A DNA stretch of 32,380 bases from Bacteroidales bacterium (lineage in GTDB: Bacteria > Bacteroidota > Bacteroidia > Bacteroidales > Muribaculaceae). Positions 9,100 through 17,126 of the stretch are shown here, piece by piece. Made by a program: the position numbers and the translations under genes. The stretch's first letter is position 1, and each line of letters begins with the position of its first letter. The notes under the pieces are model-generated. The model ran no database searches and was not told the DNA's origin. It worked only from the letters and a program-made list of their open reading frames with translations. The stretch covers positions 1 through 32,380 of the forward strand of contig JAQXTJ010000011.1 in assembly GCA_029219425.1 (NCBI GenBank). The letters are read 5' to 3'.

Positions 9100-9502
9100 G
9101 AATAATGCATACAATGAATATGAATGCTAAAGTTCCCTATAGTCGTAAGTATTTCAGCTTCGTTTCCAACGAATTACTTTTTTCGCTGCAAAGATAAGGT
9201 TTTATTTATTAAGTGGTGTCCTAAAATGAAACTTTAACACAATCACGGCTTCTGCTTACAAACCGACGGTTTGCGACCGTGTGTCACTTACGGAGTGTCA
9301 CTTTGCAGGTGCTGAGCCTGTGAGTTGCTCACATATCGCTGCCGCCTTGTGCCACATTGAGTGTAACTGGTTGAACCATCGAATCATAGCACTGATACAA
9401 TTGCTTCCCTGCTTTTTGGTTTCTCCTTTTGGCTTCCAATAACACTGTATTGAACCGCAGAATTAACATTTGGCCGTAAATTAACTTAACGCATATAAAA
9501 TG

Positions 9503-9542
9503 AATTGTCAAGATTATGCCCTAAAACATAATCTTGACAATT
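9503..9542. repeat. Perfect 16-bp inverted repeat
   Basis: AATTGTCAAGATTATG (9503-9518) - ccctaaaa - CATAATCTTGACAATT (9527-9542). Confidence 0.9.
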
Positions 9543-9590
9543 TTTAACTATAGAAATTATAAATTCCGTCCTTGCTTTGTTTTTTTCCCA

Positions 9591-10331
9591 TCACCACTCT
9601 ATCGACATTTTCACGCCTATGGAGTGCAGGGCTATTCCATCACTGCGGTAGAATGTGTCGTAGTAGAAGTCGTAGTAATAGTATTTTTGGGATATCAGGC
9701 TGTAGCAAAGTCCTATGTTGATGGCTGCCCGCCTCGAGGTGGGCACGTTGATTCCTACGGTGGGACTGAAGTAGATGCCCTCACGCTCATCGAGCCAGCC
9801 ATCACCTATGCTCACGGGGCTGCTGTTGGCAAGAAACACCGCTCCGCCTTTAAGGTCGATATACGGTCGCACCTGACCACTGCCAAAATTATACTTTATG
9901 TCGGCATACACCGGAATCATCACCGCCGATGTGTTGTTGTATCTGTAGTGGTCGTTGTGGGGATAGTTGTTTCCCATGTTCCACTCAAGGGTGTTGCCAT
10001 TCTCCTTGGGATATAGTATGTTCACGCCGGTGCCGACGCCCAGGAACAAAGAGTTGCCCACCGTCACGCCATGCGTGGTGAGTATGTCGAGCTGGTCGGC
10101 CCGATAAGTGCCCACGCCTCCTCCATATCCCAATTCCAGGAAGCCCTTGTAGGATGTGTCGCTGTTGCCGCCGCTGTTGCTGCTTGTGTGATGTGTGCGG
10201 GGCACGGTGCGGTAGGCGGGTCTTGGCCTTGGCCTTCCCTGTGCATGTGCCACGCAGGCATCGCCGGCTGCCAATCCTGCGATTGCAATGGTCAATAGTA
10301 GTGCAAATGCTCTTATCTTCATCGTTGCCAA
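9591..10331 (-). CDS. Outer-membrane beta-barrel (porin-like) protein
   Basis: 246 aa, signal peptide MATMKIRAFALLLTIAIAGLAAGDACVAHAQ, strands such as GFLELGYGGGVGTYRADQLDILTTHGVTVGNSLFLGVGTGVN, terminal SIGVKMSIEW. Confidence 0.8.
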   Translation of the reverse strand: MATMKIRAFALLLTIAIAGLAAGDACVAHAQGRPRPRPAYRTVPRTHHTSSNSGGNSDTSYKGFLELGYGGGVGTYRADQLDILTTHGVTVGNSLFLGVGTGVNILYPKENGNTLEWNMGNNYPHNDHYRYNNTSAVMIPVYADIKYNFGSGQVRPYIDLKGGAVFLANSSPVSIGDGWLDEREGIYFSPTVGINVPTSRRAAINIGLCYSLISQKYYYYDFYYDTFYRSDGIALHSIGVKMSIEW

Positions 10332-10494
10332 AAATTTGTGGGTGCGAAATTATGCAATTAATGTCATCTCACCAAATTCCTCGCCGATAATTAGTGCTAC
10401 GAATATCACTAAAAATGTTCCAAAAGTCAGCTCCAGTCTCGCGTGGTGCAGCTTTGCCCGGGAGCTTGGCCTGCCATCGCAGGCGCAAAAGTGT

Positions 10495-10524
10495 GCTGGC
10501 ACCTCACTCACGCGAGATGCCAGC
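10495..10524 (-). terminator. Hairpin downstream of gdhA, possible terminator
   Basis: GCTGGCACCTC (10495-10505) / GAGATGCCAGC (10514-10524), 11-bp stem with one wobble; on minus strand followed by ACACTTTTG (weak T-tract). Confidence 0.4.
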
Positions 10525-10593
10525 CAAAGATATAAAGAATCAAACTGTAAAAAAACAATAATCTTCAAAACAAAATGCCATTGGCAGCTGGGC

Positions 10594-11928
10594 TTAGAGT
10601 ATGCCCTGGCCCATCATGGCGTTGGCCACCTTCATGAAGCCAGCCACATTGGCGCCCTTCACATAGTTCACATAGCCGTCGGCCTGCTTGCCATAGCGCA
10701 CGCACTGCGTGTGGATGTTGGCCATGATGTCCTTGAGCTTGCGGTCAACCTCCTCGGCGCTCCATGAGAGCATCTGGGCGTTCTGTGCCATCTCAAGTCC
10801 CGAAACCGAAACACCGCCGGCATTGGCAGCCTTGCCCGGTGCGTAGAGTATCTTTGCGTTGATAAACTCGTGCACTGCCTCGGGCGTGGAGGGCATGTTG
10901 GCTCCTTCCGACACGGCTATGCAGCCGTTGGCAAGCAGCGTGCGCGCGTCGTCGCCGTCGAGCTCGTTCTGGGTGGCCGAGGGCATGGCGATGTCGCACT
11001 TCACGCCCCACGGACGGCCGCCCTCGAAGTATTCGCAGCCATACTCCTCGGCAAACTCGCGGATGCGGCCACGGTAGATGTTCTTCAGCTTGAAGATGTA
11101 GTCGAGCTGCTCGCGGGTGAGTCCATCAGGCACATAAATCGTGCCATTGGAGTCGCTCATCGTCACCACCTTCGCTCCAAGTTGCAGCAGCTTGTCGGCT
11201 GTGTAGGTGGCCACGTTGCCCGAGCCCGAGATTGCCACGGTCTTGCCCTTGATGTCGATGCCGCGCGTGGCGAGCATGTTAAGCAGGAAATACACGTTGC
11301 CATAGCCCGTTGCCTCGGGGCGAACCAGCGAGCCGCCAAACTCAATTCCCTTCCCGGTGAATGTGCCGGTGTGCTCGCGGGCCATCTTCTTGTACATTCC
11401 ATACATATAGCCCACCTCGCGTCCGCCTACGCCTATGTCGCCTGCCGGTACGTCGGTGTCGGGGCCTATGTGACGCCAGAGCTCGGCCACGAAGGCCTGG
11501 CAGAAGCGCATTATCTCCATATCGCTCTTCCCCTTGGGGTTGAAATCCGAGCCGCCTTTACCACCACCCATTGCAAGCGTGGTGAGTGAGTTCTTGAAGG
11601 TCTGCTCAAACGCCAGGAACTTCAGTATCGACAAGTTCACCGACGAGTGGAAGCGGATTCCGCCCTTGTAGGGGCCTATTGCATTGTTGTGCTGCACGCG
11701 GTAGCCCATGTTGTTCTGCACGCGGCCTTTGTCATCGACCCACGACACGCGGAATGTGAAAATCCTGTCGGGTATGCACAGGCGTTCTATCAGATTGTAT
11801 CGCTCAAATTCGGGGTGCTCGTTGTAGGCATCCTCAATTGTAGTCAACACCTCTTCCACTGCCTGCAAATACTCAGGCTCATTGGGGAACCTGCGTCGCA
11901 AATCGTTTAATACATCACTTGAATTCAT
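10594..11928 (-). CDS. gdhA: NADP-specific glutamate dehydrogenase
   Basis: 444 aa; PYKGGIRFHSSVNLSILKFLAFEQTFKNSLTTLAMGGGKGGSDFNPKGKSDMEIMRFCQAF, VPAGDIGVGGREVGYMYG, AISGSGNVATYTADKLLQLGAKVV. Confidence 0.97.
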   Translation of the reverse strand: MNSSDVLNDLRRRFPNEPEYLQAVEEVLTTIEDAYNEHPEFERYNLIERLCIPDRIFTFRVSWVDDKGRVQNNMGYRVQHNNAIGPYKGGIRFHSSVNLSILKFLAFEQTFKNSLTTLAMGGGKGGSDFNPKGKSDMEIMRFCQAFVAELWRHIGPDTDVPAGDIGVGGREVGYMYGMYKKMAREHTGTFTGKGIEFGGSLVRPEATGYGNVYFLLNMLATRGIDIKGKTVAISGSGNVATYTADKLLQLGAKVVTMSDSNGTIYVPDGLTREQLDYIFKLKNIYRGRIREFAEEYGCEYFEGGRPWGVKCDIAMPSATQNELDGDDARTLLANGCIAVSEGANMPSTPEAVHEFINAKILYAPGKAANAGGVSVSGLEMAQNAQMLSWSAEEVDRKLKDIMANIHTQCVRYGKQADGYVNYVKGANVAGFMKVANAMMGQGIL

Positions 11929-12230
11929 TGTCCGTAATAAAAAGTTTCTTTTGTTTTTATTCTAAATCCTTGTTTATGGCTACAAAGTTATAAAATATTT
12001 TCGATAATTGTAACATTTTATCACAAAAATATCACCTTTAGTGCCAGATTATTTGTTTTGAAGCCATTTTTTGTGGGAATAACCACAAACCTTGCCTTTA
12101 TGCCTACAATGTGTAATCAAGTGTCCTTTCTGGTAGCCGCTATGTTGTGCCATAGGGAGGTGTGTGCACCTGCACTTATTCAGGCCCGGATGCATTGTTT
12201 CGCTGAAAACATTTTTTAACAATCGAAATG

Positions 12231-12287
12231 ATTGCTGATAAAAGATTTTTAATAAATTTGCAACCGATAATTGCGAGTGTAACTTTA
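12231..12287 (+). promoter_or_regulatory. Promoter region for the LPP20-like gene, possibly two overlapping promoters
   Basis: TAAATTTG at 12253-12260 with ATTG at 12231-12234 (18-nt spacer). The same TTTG (12257-12260) is 19 nt upstream of TAACTTTA (12280-12287). Confidence 0.4.
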
Positions 12288-12386
12288 TTTATATATTATT
12301 AAAAACCAGCGAGGACATTGGTGTCCCGATGGTGTATCATTTACAAATGAATTTAATAATCTAAACATAAAAAAATGTATTTACGT

Positions 12387-13037
12387 ATGAAGAAATTAGG
12401 ATTTTCTGCTATTTTTGTAGCCATTATGGTGGCAATTAGCTCATTGTGTGGTTATGCACAGACTTTCAATTCAAGTGCCACAAAGGTAGATTACACCAAG
12501 TTGCTCACAAAGAAAGAGAAAAAAGCTGCCGAGAAAGAGGCTAAGAAGCTCGAGAAGGCCGGCTGGTCGGTGCCAATGGGAGCAATGGCAATGGAGTTGC
12601 AGATTATGAGAGCCACTTGCTTTGCCAAGGAAGTGACTCCCCAGGGTGAGGCAAAATATGCAATTGGCCACAGCACCACTGCGGGCGAGAGCTACAATGC
12701 TGCACGCCTTCAGGCTCTTGAGATGGCTCGCGTGGATGCTGCACAGCAGCTCGAGACAGAGCTTGCAGGCGAGATGACAACCTCATTTGGCAACGAAGAG
12801 GGCGCTGAGATTGCATCGCTGGTGTCGTCGGCAGGCGGTTTCCGCTCGCTGGTGTCGCAGAAGCTCAGCCAGTCGATCACAGTCACCGAGATACAGCGCG
12901 AGCAGAGTGGCTTGAAGGAGGTGCAGGTGTCGGTGGCTGTTGACCGCGAGCAAGTGAAGAAGGCTGCGAAGAACGCCATCCGCGAGAAGCTACGCGAGCG
13001 TGGCAGCAAGATAATCGAGAAGAACGGCTGGGAGTAA
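12387..13037 (+). CDS. Secreted LPP20-like family protein
   Basis: Signal peptide MKKLGFSAIFVAIMVAISSLCGYAQ; YNAARLQALEMARVDAAQQLETELAGEM...QSITVTEIQREQSGLKEVQVSVAVDREQVKKAAKNAIREKL resembles LPP20 fold proteins. ATG 12387 preferred over 12375. Confidence 0.65.
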   Translation: MKKLGFSAIFVAIMVAISSLCGYAQTFNSSATKVDYTKLLTKKEKKAAEKEAKKLEKAGWSVPMGAMAMELQIMRATCFAKEVTPQGEAKYAIGHSTTAGESYNAARLQALEMARVDAAQQLETELAGEMTTSFGNEEGAEIASLVSSAGGFRSLVSQKLSQSITVTEIQREQSGLKEVQVSVAVDREQVKKAAKNAIREKLRERGSKIIEKNGWE

Positions 13038-13046
13038 CACTGAAAA

Positions 13047-13087
13047 TCCCATTGAGCGGGAGAGGCCACGAGGCCGAGGCTCAGTGG
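13047..13087 (+). promoter_or_regulatory. Branched or long hairpin immediately after the LPP20-like gene, no T-tract
   Basis: CCCATTGAGC (13047-13056) / GCTCAGTGGG (13078-13087), with inner GGCC-acga-GGCC. Confidence 0.5.
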
Positions 13088-13118
13088 GCTAATTGCACAG
13101 CTTCGCAACGTTATAGCA

Positions 13119-13166
13119 TTAGTCCATGGGAATTAAGCACATTTATTCCTGTGGACTATGTTTTTT
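13119..13166 (+). terminator. Rho-independent terminator or attenuator between the LPP20-like gene and the transglutaminase operon
   Basis: TAGTCCATGGGAAT (13119-13132) / ATTCCTGTGGACTA (13144-13157), 14 pairs including 2 G-U, followed by TGTTTTTTG. Confidence 0.65.
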
Positions 13167-13227
13167 GAGATTGCAAGTTTACTCGATGTTTAATCCTTAA
13201 TATGCACGAAGCGCACAACACAACGAC

Positions 13228-14994
13228 ATGAAAAAAATAGGATTTATTATATTAATGGCAGCACTGATGGTGGGTGGTCTCTCCTTATCGGTGATAGCTG
13301 CCCCGCCCAAGGCAAAGAGGGCACAATCGGTGATGCCCAAGGGCAAAGGCCGTGCAGGGCTGAATAAGCACAGCAATAGCGTGCTCAGCGACACCACCTC
13401 GTTCAGCCAGTACAAGCATGATGTGCAGAGTCGCTATGAGCGCGACCGCGCGGCTATGATAGAGCGATTCCTGGCCTATCGCGACAGCATAACCCGGGAG
13501 TTTGCCCAGGCACTTGGCAAGGAGTGGGAGAAAAAGGACTCTAAGAAGCCGGTGGATATCCCCAAGGACAACTCCGTGCCACCGGTCATTATTGGCGACG
13601 ACACCAAGCACGAGCCACAGCCGGCTCCCGAGCCACAGCCCGAACCTACTCCAGAGCCACAGCCGGCTCCCGAGCCTAAGAAAGATGTAGAAAAGGAGAA
13701 GCCCGTGATTGAGGAAGATGCAATCCCCGACAACTCCACGACCCGCAAACCTCGAGAGGCCGTGCGTCCCACCAAGGTTGGAAAAATCAAGGTGCAGGAG
13801 ACTGTTGCAATCCCCTCTATCAAGAACAAGGTGCAGCCTAAGCCCGTGGTGCCCGTGGAGATACCCAAAGAGACCATCGAGGAAACCCTCGCTTTCGATT
13901 TCTATGGCTCGCAGGTGAAGATTAAGATCGACGACGACTGCCGCTTCAAGCTCGTGAGCAACGACAATGTAGGCGTGTCGAAGGCGGTGAGCCAGATAGG
14001 AACAAGCGACAAAATCTCGGAGGTGCTAAAGGACTGCCTCAAGGCACGCGAAGAGCTTCGCCTGTGCGACTGGGCCTACTACCAGTTGCTCAGCCGCCTT
14101 GGCACCACATTCTTCGGCAAGGAATGTAACGAGGCCTCGCTGCTCACAGGCTACCTCTATTGCATGTCGGGCTACAAGATGCGCTTTGCCTTTGAGACCT
14201 CTAACCGCGACCTTGTGCTGCTCGTGGCAACTGAGCAAAGTGTGCAGGGGCGCCCATATCTCACTCCCGACGACAACGGAATGCAATATTACATTTTCGG
14301 CAACAAATATCCTTCCTCTGCCCGCTTTGAATATTGCAACTTCTCATTCCCACAGGAAAAGGCCATGTCGCTGTGGCTCAAAGAAGAGCCTTCGTTCACT
14401 GCCGACAACCGCCTCGTGAAGCACCGCCCCTACGCCGCGGCGCAGCCAGTGGGCTACCGCGTGAACAAGAACCTCATCGATTTCTTTGCAGATTATCCGG
14501 TGCCCTACACTCAGGGCGACCTCTACTCCACATGGACATACTATGCGCAGACGCCTATGAGCGCCGAGGCACAGCTCACTCTCTATCCACAGCTCAGGAA
14601 GCAGCTCGAGGGCAAGTCGCTCTATGAGCAGCTCAAGACGATAATGTTCTTCATCGAGGGCTACAAGTATGGTTACGACAATGACATCTGGGGACACGAC
14701 CGTGCCTTCTTCCCCGATGAGACAATCTTCTACCCCATGAGCGACTGCGAGGACCACGCAATTCTCTTCACTCGCCTCGTGCGCGACCTGCTGCACCTGC
14801 CCACTGCCGTGATTTATTATCCCGGTCACCTGGCGGCAGCTGTGAAGGTGCCCGAGCAGATGCCCGGCGACTATCTCACGTCGAGCCGTGGCGACTACCT
14901 TGTGTGCGACCCCACAATCTACTATTCGGGCCCGGGCGTGACGATGAAGAGCATGGTAGGCAAGCCTGCCAAGTTGATTATTATTGAAGACTAA
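13228..14994 (+). CDS. Secreted transglutaminase-like (papain-fold) protein with Pro-rich PEPQP linker
   Basis: Signal peptide; linker EPQPAPEPQPEPTPEPQPAPEPKK; catalytic-like Cys in MSDCEDHAILFTRLVRDLL, His in YYPGHLAAAVKV, Asp in YLVCDPTIYYSG. Confidence 0.75.
   Translation: MKKIGFIILMAALMVGGLSLSVIAAPPKAKRAQSVMPKGKGRAGLNKHSNSVLSDTTSFSQYKHDVQSRYERDRAAMIERFLAYRDSITREFAQALGKEWEKKDSKKPVDIPKDNSVPPVIIGDDTKHEPQPAPEPQPEPTPEPQPAPEPKKDVEKEKPVIEEDAIPDNSTTRKPREAVRPTKVGKIKVQETVAIPSIKNKVQPKPVVPVEIPKETIEETLAFDFYGSQVKIKIDDDCRFKLVSNDNVGVSKAVSQIGTSDKISEVLKDCLKAREELRLCDWAYYQLLSRLGTTFFGKECNEASLLTGYLYCMSGYKMRFAFETSNRDLVLLVATEQSVQGRPYLTPDDNGMQYYIFGNKYPSSARFEYCNFSFPQEKAMSLWLKEEPSFTADNRLVKHRPYAAAQPVGYRVNKNLIDFFADYPVPYTQGDLYSTWTYYAQTPMSAEAQLTLYPQLRKQLEGKSLYEQLKTIMFFIEGYKYGYDNDIWGHDRAFFPDETIFYPMSDCEDHAILFTRLVRDLLHLPTAVIYYPGHLAAAVKVPEQMPGDYLTSSRGDYLVCDPTIYYSGPGVTMKSMVGKPAKLIIIED
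13612..13676 (+). repeat. Direct repeat within the Pro-rich linker
   Basis: GAGCCACAGCCGGCTCCCGAGCC occurs at 13612-13634 and 13654-13676. Confidence 0.85.
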
Positions 14995-14997
14995 GCA

Positions 14998-16191
14998 ATG
15001 AAACTGCCCTCGAAGAGCGACATAGTGAAAGTGCTGGTTGTGGCCGTGGTCACAATCAGCCTGTCGCGCATGCTCGTGTATGTGCCACTCAGCGTGTCGT
15101 TCTTTGCGTCGAGCGGAGTGGCCGACATCAACCAGTTCGACATCTACAGCGACCTTCAGCAAGCGCAGGGCATGATGCCCTACGAAGACAACATCGTGAT
15201 GGTGACTCTCCCAGAGGGCTCCACGCGCTACGAGCTTGCCGAGGCGCTGCTCATGCTCTCGGAGTGCAACCCGGCAGCGGTGGCGGTGGATGTGGATCTG
15301 AGGGGAGGGAAAGACCCCGACATCGACGCAATGCTCATCGACGCCATAAAGGCGTGCAACAACGTGGTGGTGCCCTGCAAGGCCGACTGCCTCGACGACA
15401 CCACGCGCTTCTTTGCCAGCGCCCGTGAGCTGGGCACCAGGTGGGGCTACACCAACCTCGACACGCGCGGCCGGGACAATGCGGTGATACGCTCGTTCAC
15501 CACATTCTATGTCGATACCAACACATGCGACACCATCTACAGCCTGCCGCTACAGGCGGTGAAACTTGTGGCGCCCGAGCGGGTGAGAGAGCTGGTGAGT
15601 CACCACACAAGCCGCGAGTATATCAATTTCACCATAGATTTCCTCACACTCTCCTATGAGGAAATACCCGACTGGGCCGAGGAAATAAATGGCGCGATAG
15701 TGATGCTGGGAGTGGATACCCGGCGCGACGTGTACCGGACATCCATCGACACACGCACGCTGGGACTGAAAATACATGCCTACACTGCCACAACGGTGCT
15801 TCGCAGCGCATACATAAGGCCGCTCGGCAACTGGGTGACCCAGGTGTTTGCCTTTGTGGTGATAGCATTCTTCGTGGCCTTAAACATCTACTTCAGTCGC
15901 CACTTCCCGCGTGCCGGAGGCTTCTTGGTGCGCACCACCAACTACATCCTCTTCTTCTCGCTGCTCATCTCGAGCTTTGTGCTCTTCTCCGAGCGGGCGG
16001 TATATTCCGACTGTGGATGGTTTCTCATGGCAATAGCATTCTGCCCATGGGCCACCGACATCTACACCCTGCTCCACATATTCGTGCACAAGATTGCAGA
16101 GTGGTGGCGCGTGCTGCGGGTGATGATGCAGCGACGCCGTGCAGCAAACAAAAAAACTGAAACTAAAAACAATTTTTTGGAAAAAGAATAA
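14998..16191 (+). CDS. CHASE2-domain-like membrane sensor lacking an output domain
   Basis: N-terminal TM, then DNIVMVTLPEGSTRYELAEALLMLSECNPAAVAVDVDLRGGKDPDIDAMLIDAIKACNNVVVPCKA...WGYTNLDTRGRDNAVIRSF...EINGAIVMLGVDT, then about three TM helices and a basic tail. No kinase, cyclase or GGDEF sequence follows. Confidence 0.75.
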   Translation: MKLPSKSDIVKVLVVAVVTISLSRMLVYVPLSVSFFASSGVADINQFDIYSDLQQAQGMMPYEDNIVMVTLPEGSTRYELAEALLMLSECNPAAVAVDVDLRGGKDPDIDAMLIDAIKACNNVVVPCKADCLDDTTRFFASARELGTRWGYTNLDTRGRDNAVIRSFTTFYVDTNTCDTIYSLPLQAVKLVAPERVRELVSHHTSREYINFTIDFLTLSYEEIPDWAEEINGAIVMLGVDTRRDVYRTSIDTRTLGLKIHAYTATTVLRSAYIRPLGNWVTQVFAFVVIAFFVALNIYFSRHFPRAGGFLVRTTNYILFFSLLISSFVLFSERAVYSDCGWFLMAIAFCPWATDIYTLLHIFVHKIAEWWRVLRVMMQRRRAANKKTETKNNFLEKE

Positions 16192-16194
16192 ATC

Positions 16195-16926
16195 ATGAAA
16201 CAGCGATTCATCCTCACTATCATGGCAATAGCGCTCGCTGTGTGCAGCGCAAGTGCCAAAATCTATAAAATCACCGAAGTGAAAGGCGAAGTGAAGGCCA
16301 ATGGCTATGTGCTGAAGCGTGGCAACACGATAAAGGACACCGACCAGCTTGAAGCATCGCGACCATCGGAGATTCAGCTCACCGATACCAAGACCTCATT
16401 CACTCTCACAGTGAGAGGCTCGGGCAAGACTGTGAAACAGCTCATCGCAGCCCTGCCGGGCAAGTATGGCGCTGCCGCGCGCAGCCTCCAGAAGAACCTG
16501 AGCCGCACCGCCGTCGCCCCCAACATCGAGTATGGAATGGTGACGATGGCACAGGAGATTCAGAGTGAGTTCGGACTTGAAGACGGCGAAGCCGTGGCGA
16601 TGTGCAAGGAGGACAGCCTCGGCAACCTCGTGGTCACATTCATCCGCTTTGGAATGGAGAAACCCATCAGGTACAAGGTTCAGGCTCAGTCCTACAACTA
16701 CCTGCTCCGTGCCAACATCATCACCTCCAAGGGCAGCGACTTTGCCTACTCCACCACGGCAGTCTTCGACACTCTGTGGAAGCCACTTGAGCAGTATCTC
16801 CAGCCCGACGACATCCTCTACTACACCATGGTGCCCTATCTTGCCGACATCGACATGAGCCGCATCAAGGCCGGCTCCGGAGCCACAATGGGCGACCTCT
16901 ACATCCTCATTGCCCTCGACGAATAG
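16195..16926 (+). CDS. Secreted FecR-like protein with a C-terminal segment resembling the start of a CHAT domain
   Basis: Signal peptide; FecR-like IYKITEVKGEVKANGYVLKRGNTIKDTDQLEASRPSEIQLTDTKTSFTLTVRGSG; C-terminal TTAVFDTLWKPLEQYLQPDDILYYTMVPYLADIDMSRIKAGSGATMGDLYILIALDE. Confidence 0.5.
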   Translation: MKQRFILTIMAIALAVCSASAKIYKITEVKGEVKANGYVLKRGNTIKDTDQLEASRPSEIQLTDTKTSFTLTVRGSGKTVKQLIAALPGKYGAAARSLQKNLSRTAVAPNIEYGMVTMAQEIQSEFGLEDGEAVAMCKEDSLGNLVVTFIRFGMEKPIRYKVQAQSYNYLLRANIITSKGSDFAYSTTAVFDTLWKPLEQYLQPDDILYYTMVPYLADIDMSRIKAGSGATMGDLYILIALDE

Positions 16927-16973
16927 CCGAGCTGCAATTTTAGGACGTGTCGAAATGGTGAAAAGACTGCGTT

Positions 16974-17070
16974 CAAAGTGTGATGCACCCTGATGCTTCC
17001 GCCTTCTGCCACTCTCACAATCATTCGATTATTAGGTGGTAGTGCGGACGCATCAGGGTGCGTCACTTTC
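16974..17070. repeat. Imperfect long inverted repeat (~27-nt arms) in a convergent intergenic region, REP/MITE-like
   Basis: CAAAGTGTGATGCACCCTGATGCTTCCGC (from 16974) versus reverse complement of GCGGACGCATCAGGGTGCGTCACTTTC (to 17070); core GCACCCTGATGC is perfect. Confidence 0.6.
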
Positions 17071-17126
17071 AACGAAATATCATTATGCCGGTTTCTCCCC
17101 ACACCGCCGTAGGGTGTGGGCAGGGC

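Noticed and set aside
10350-10568. 72-aa minus-strand ORF with a hydrophobic C-terminal stretch
   Set aside because: Lies in the gdhA-porin intergenic region and spans a terminator-like hairpin; no supporting start signal or recognisable family.
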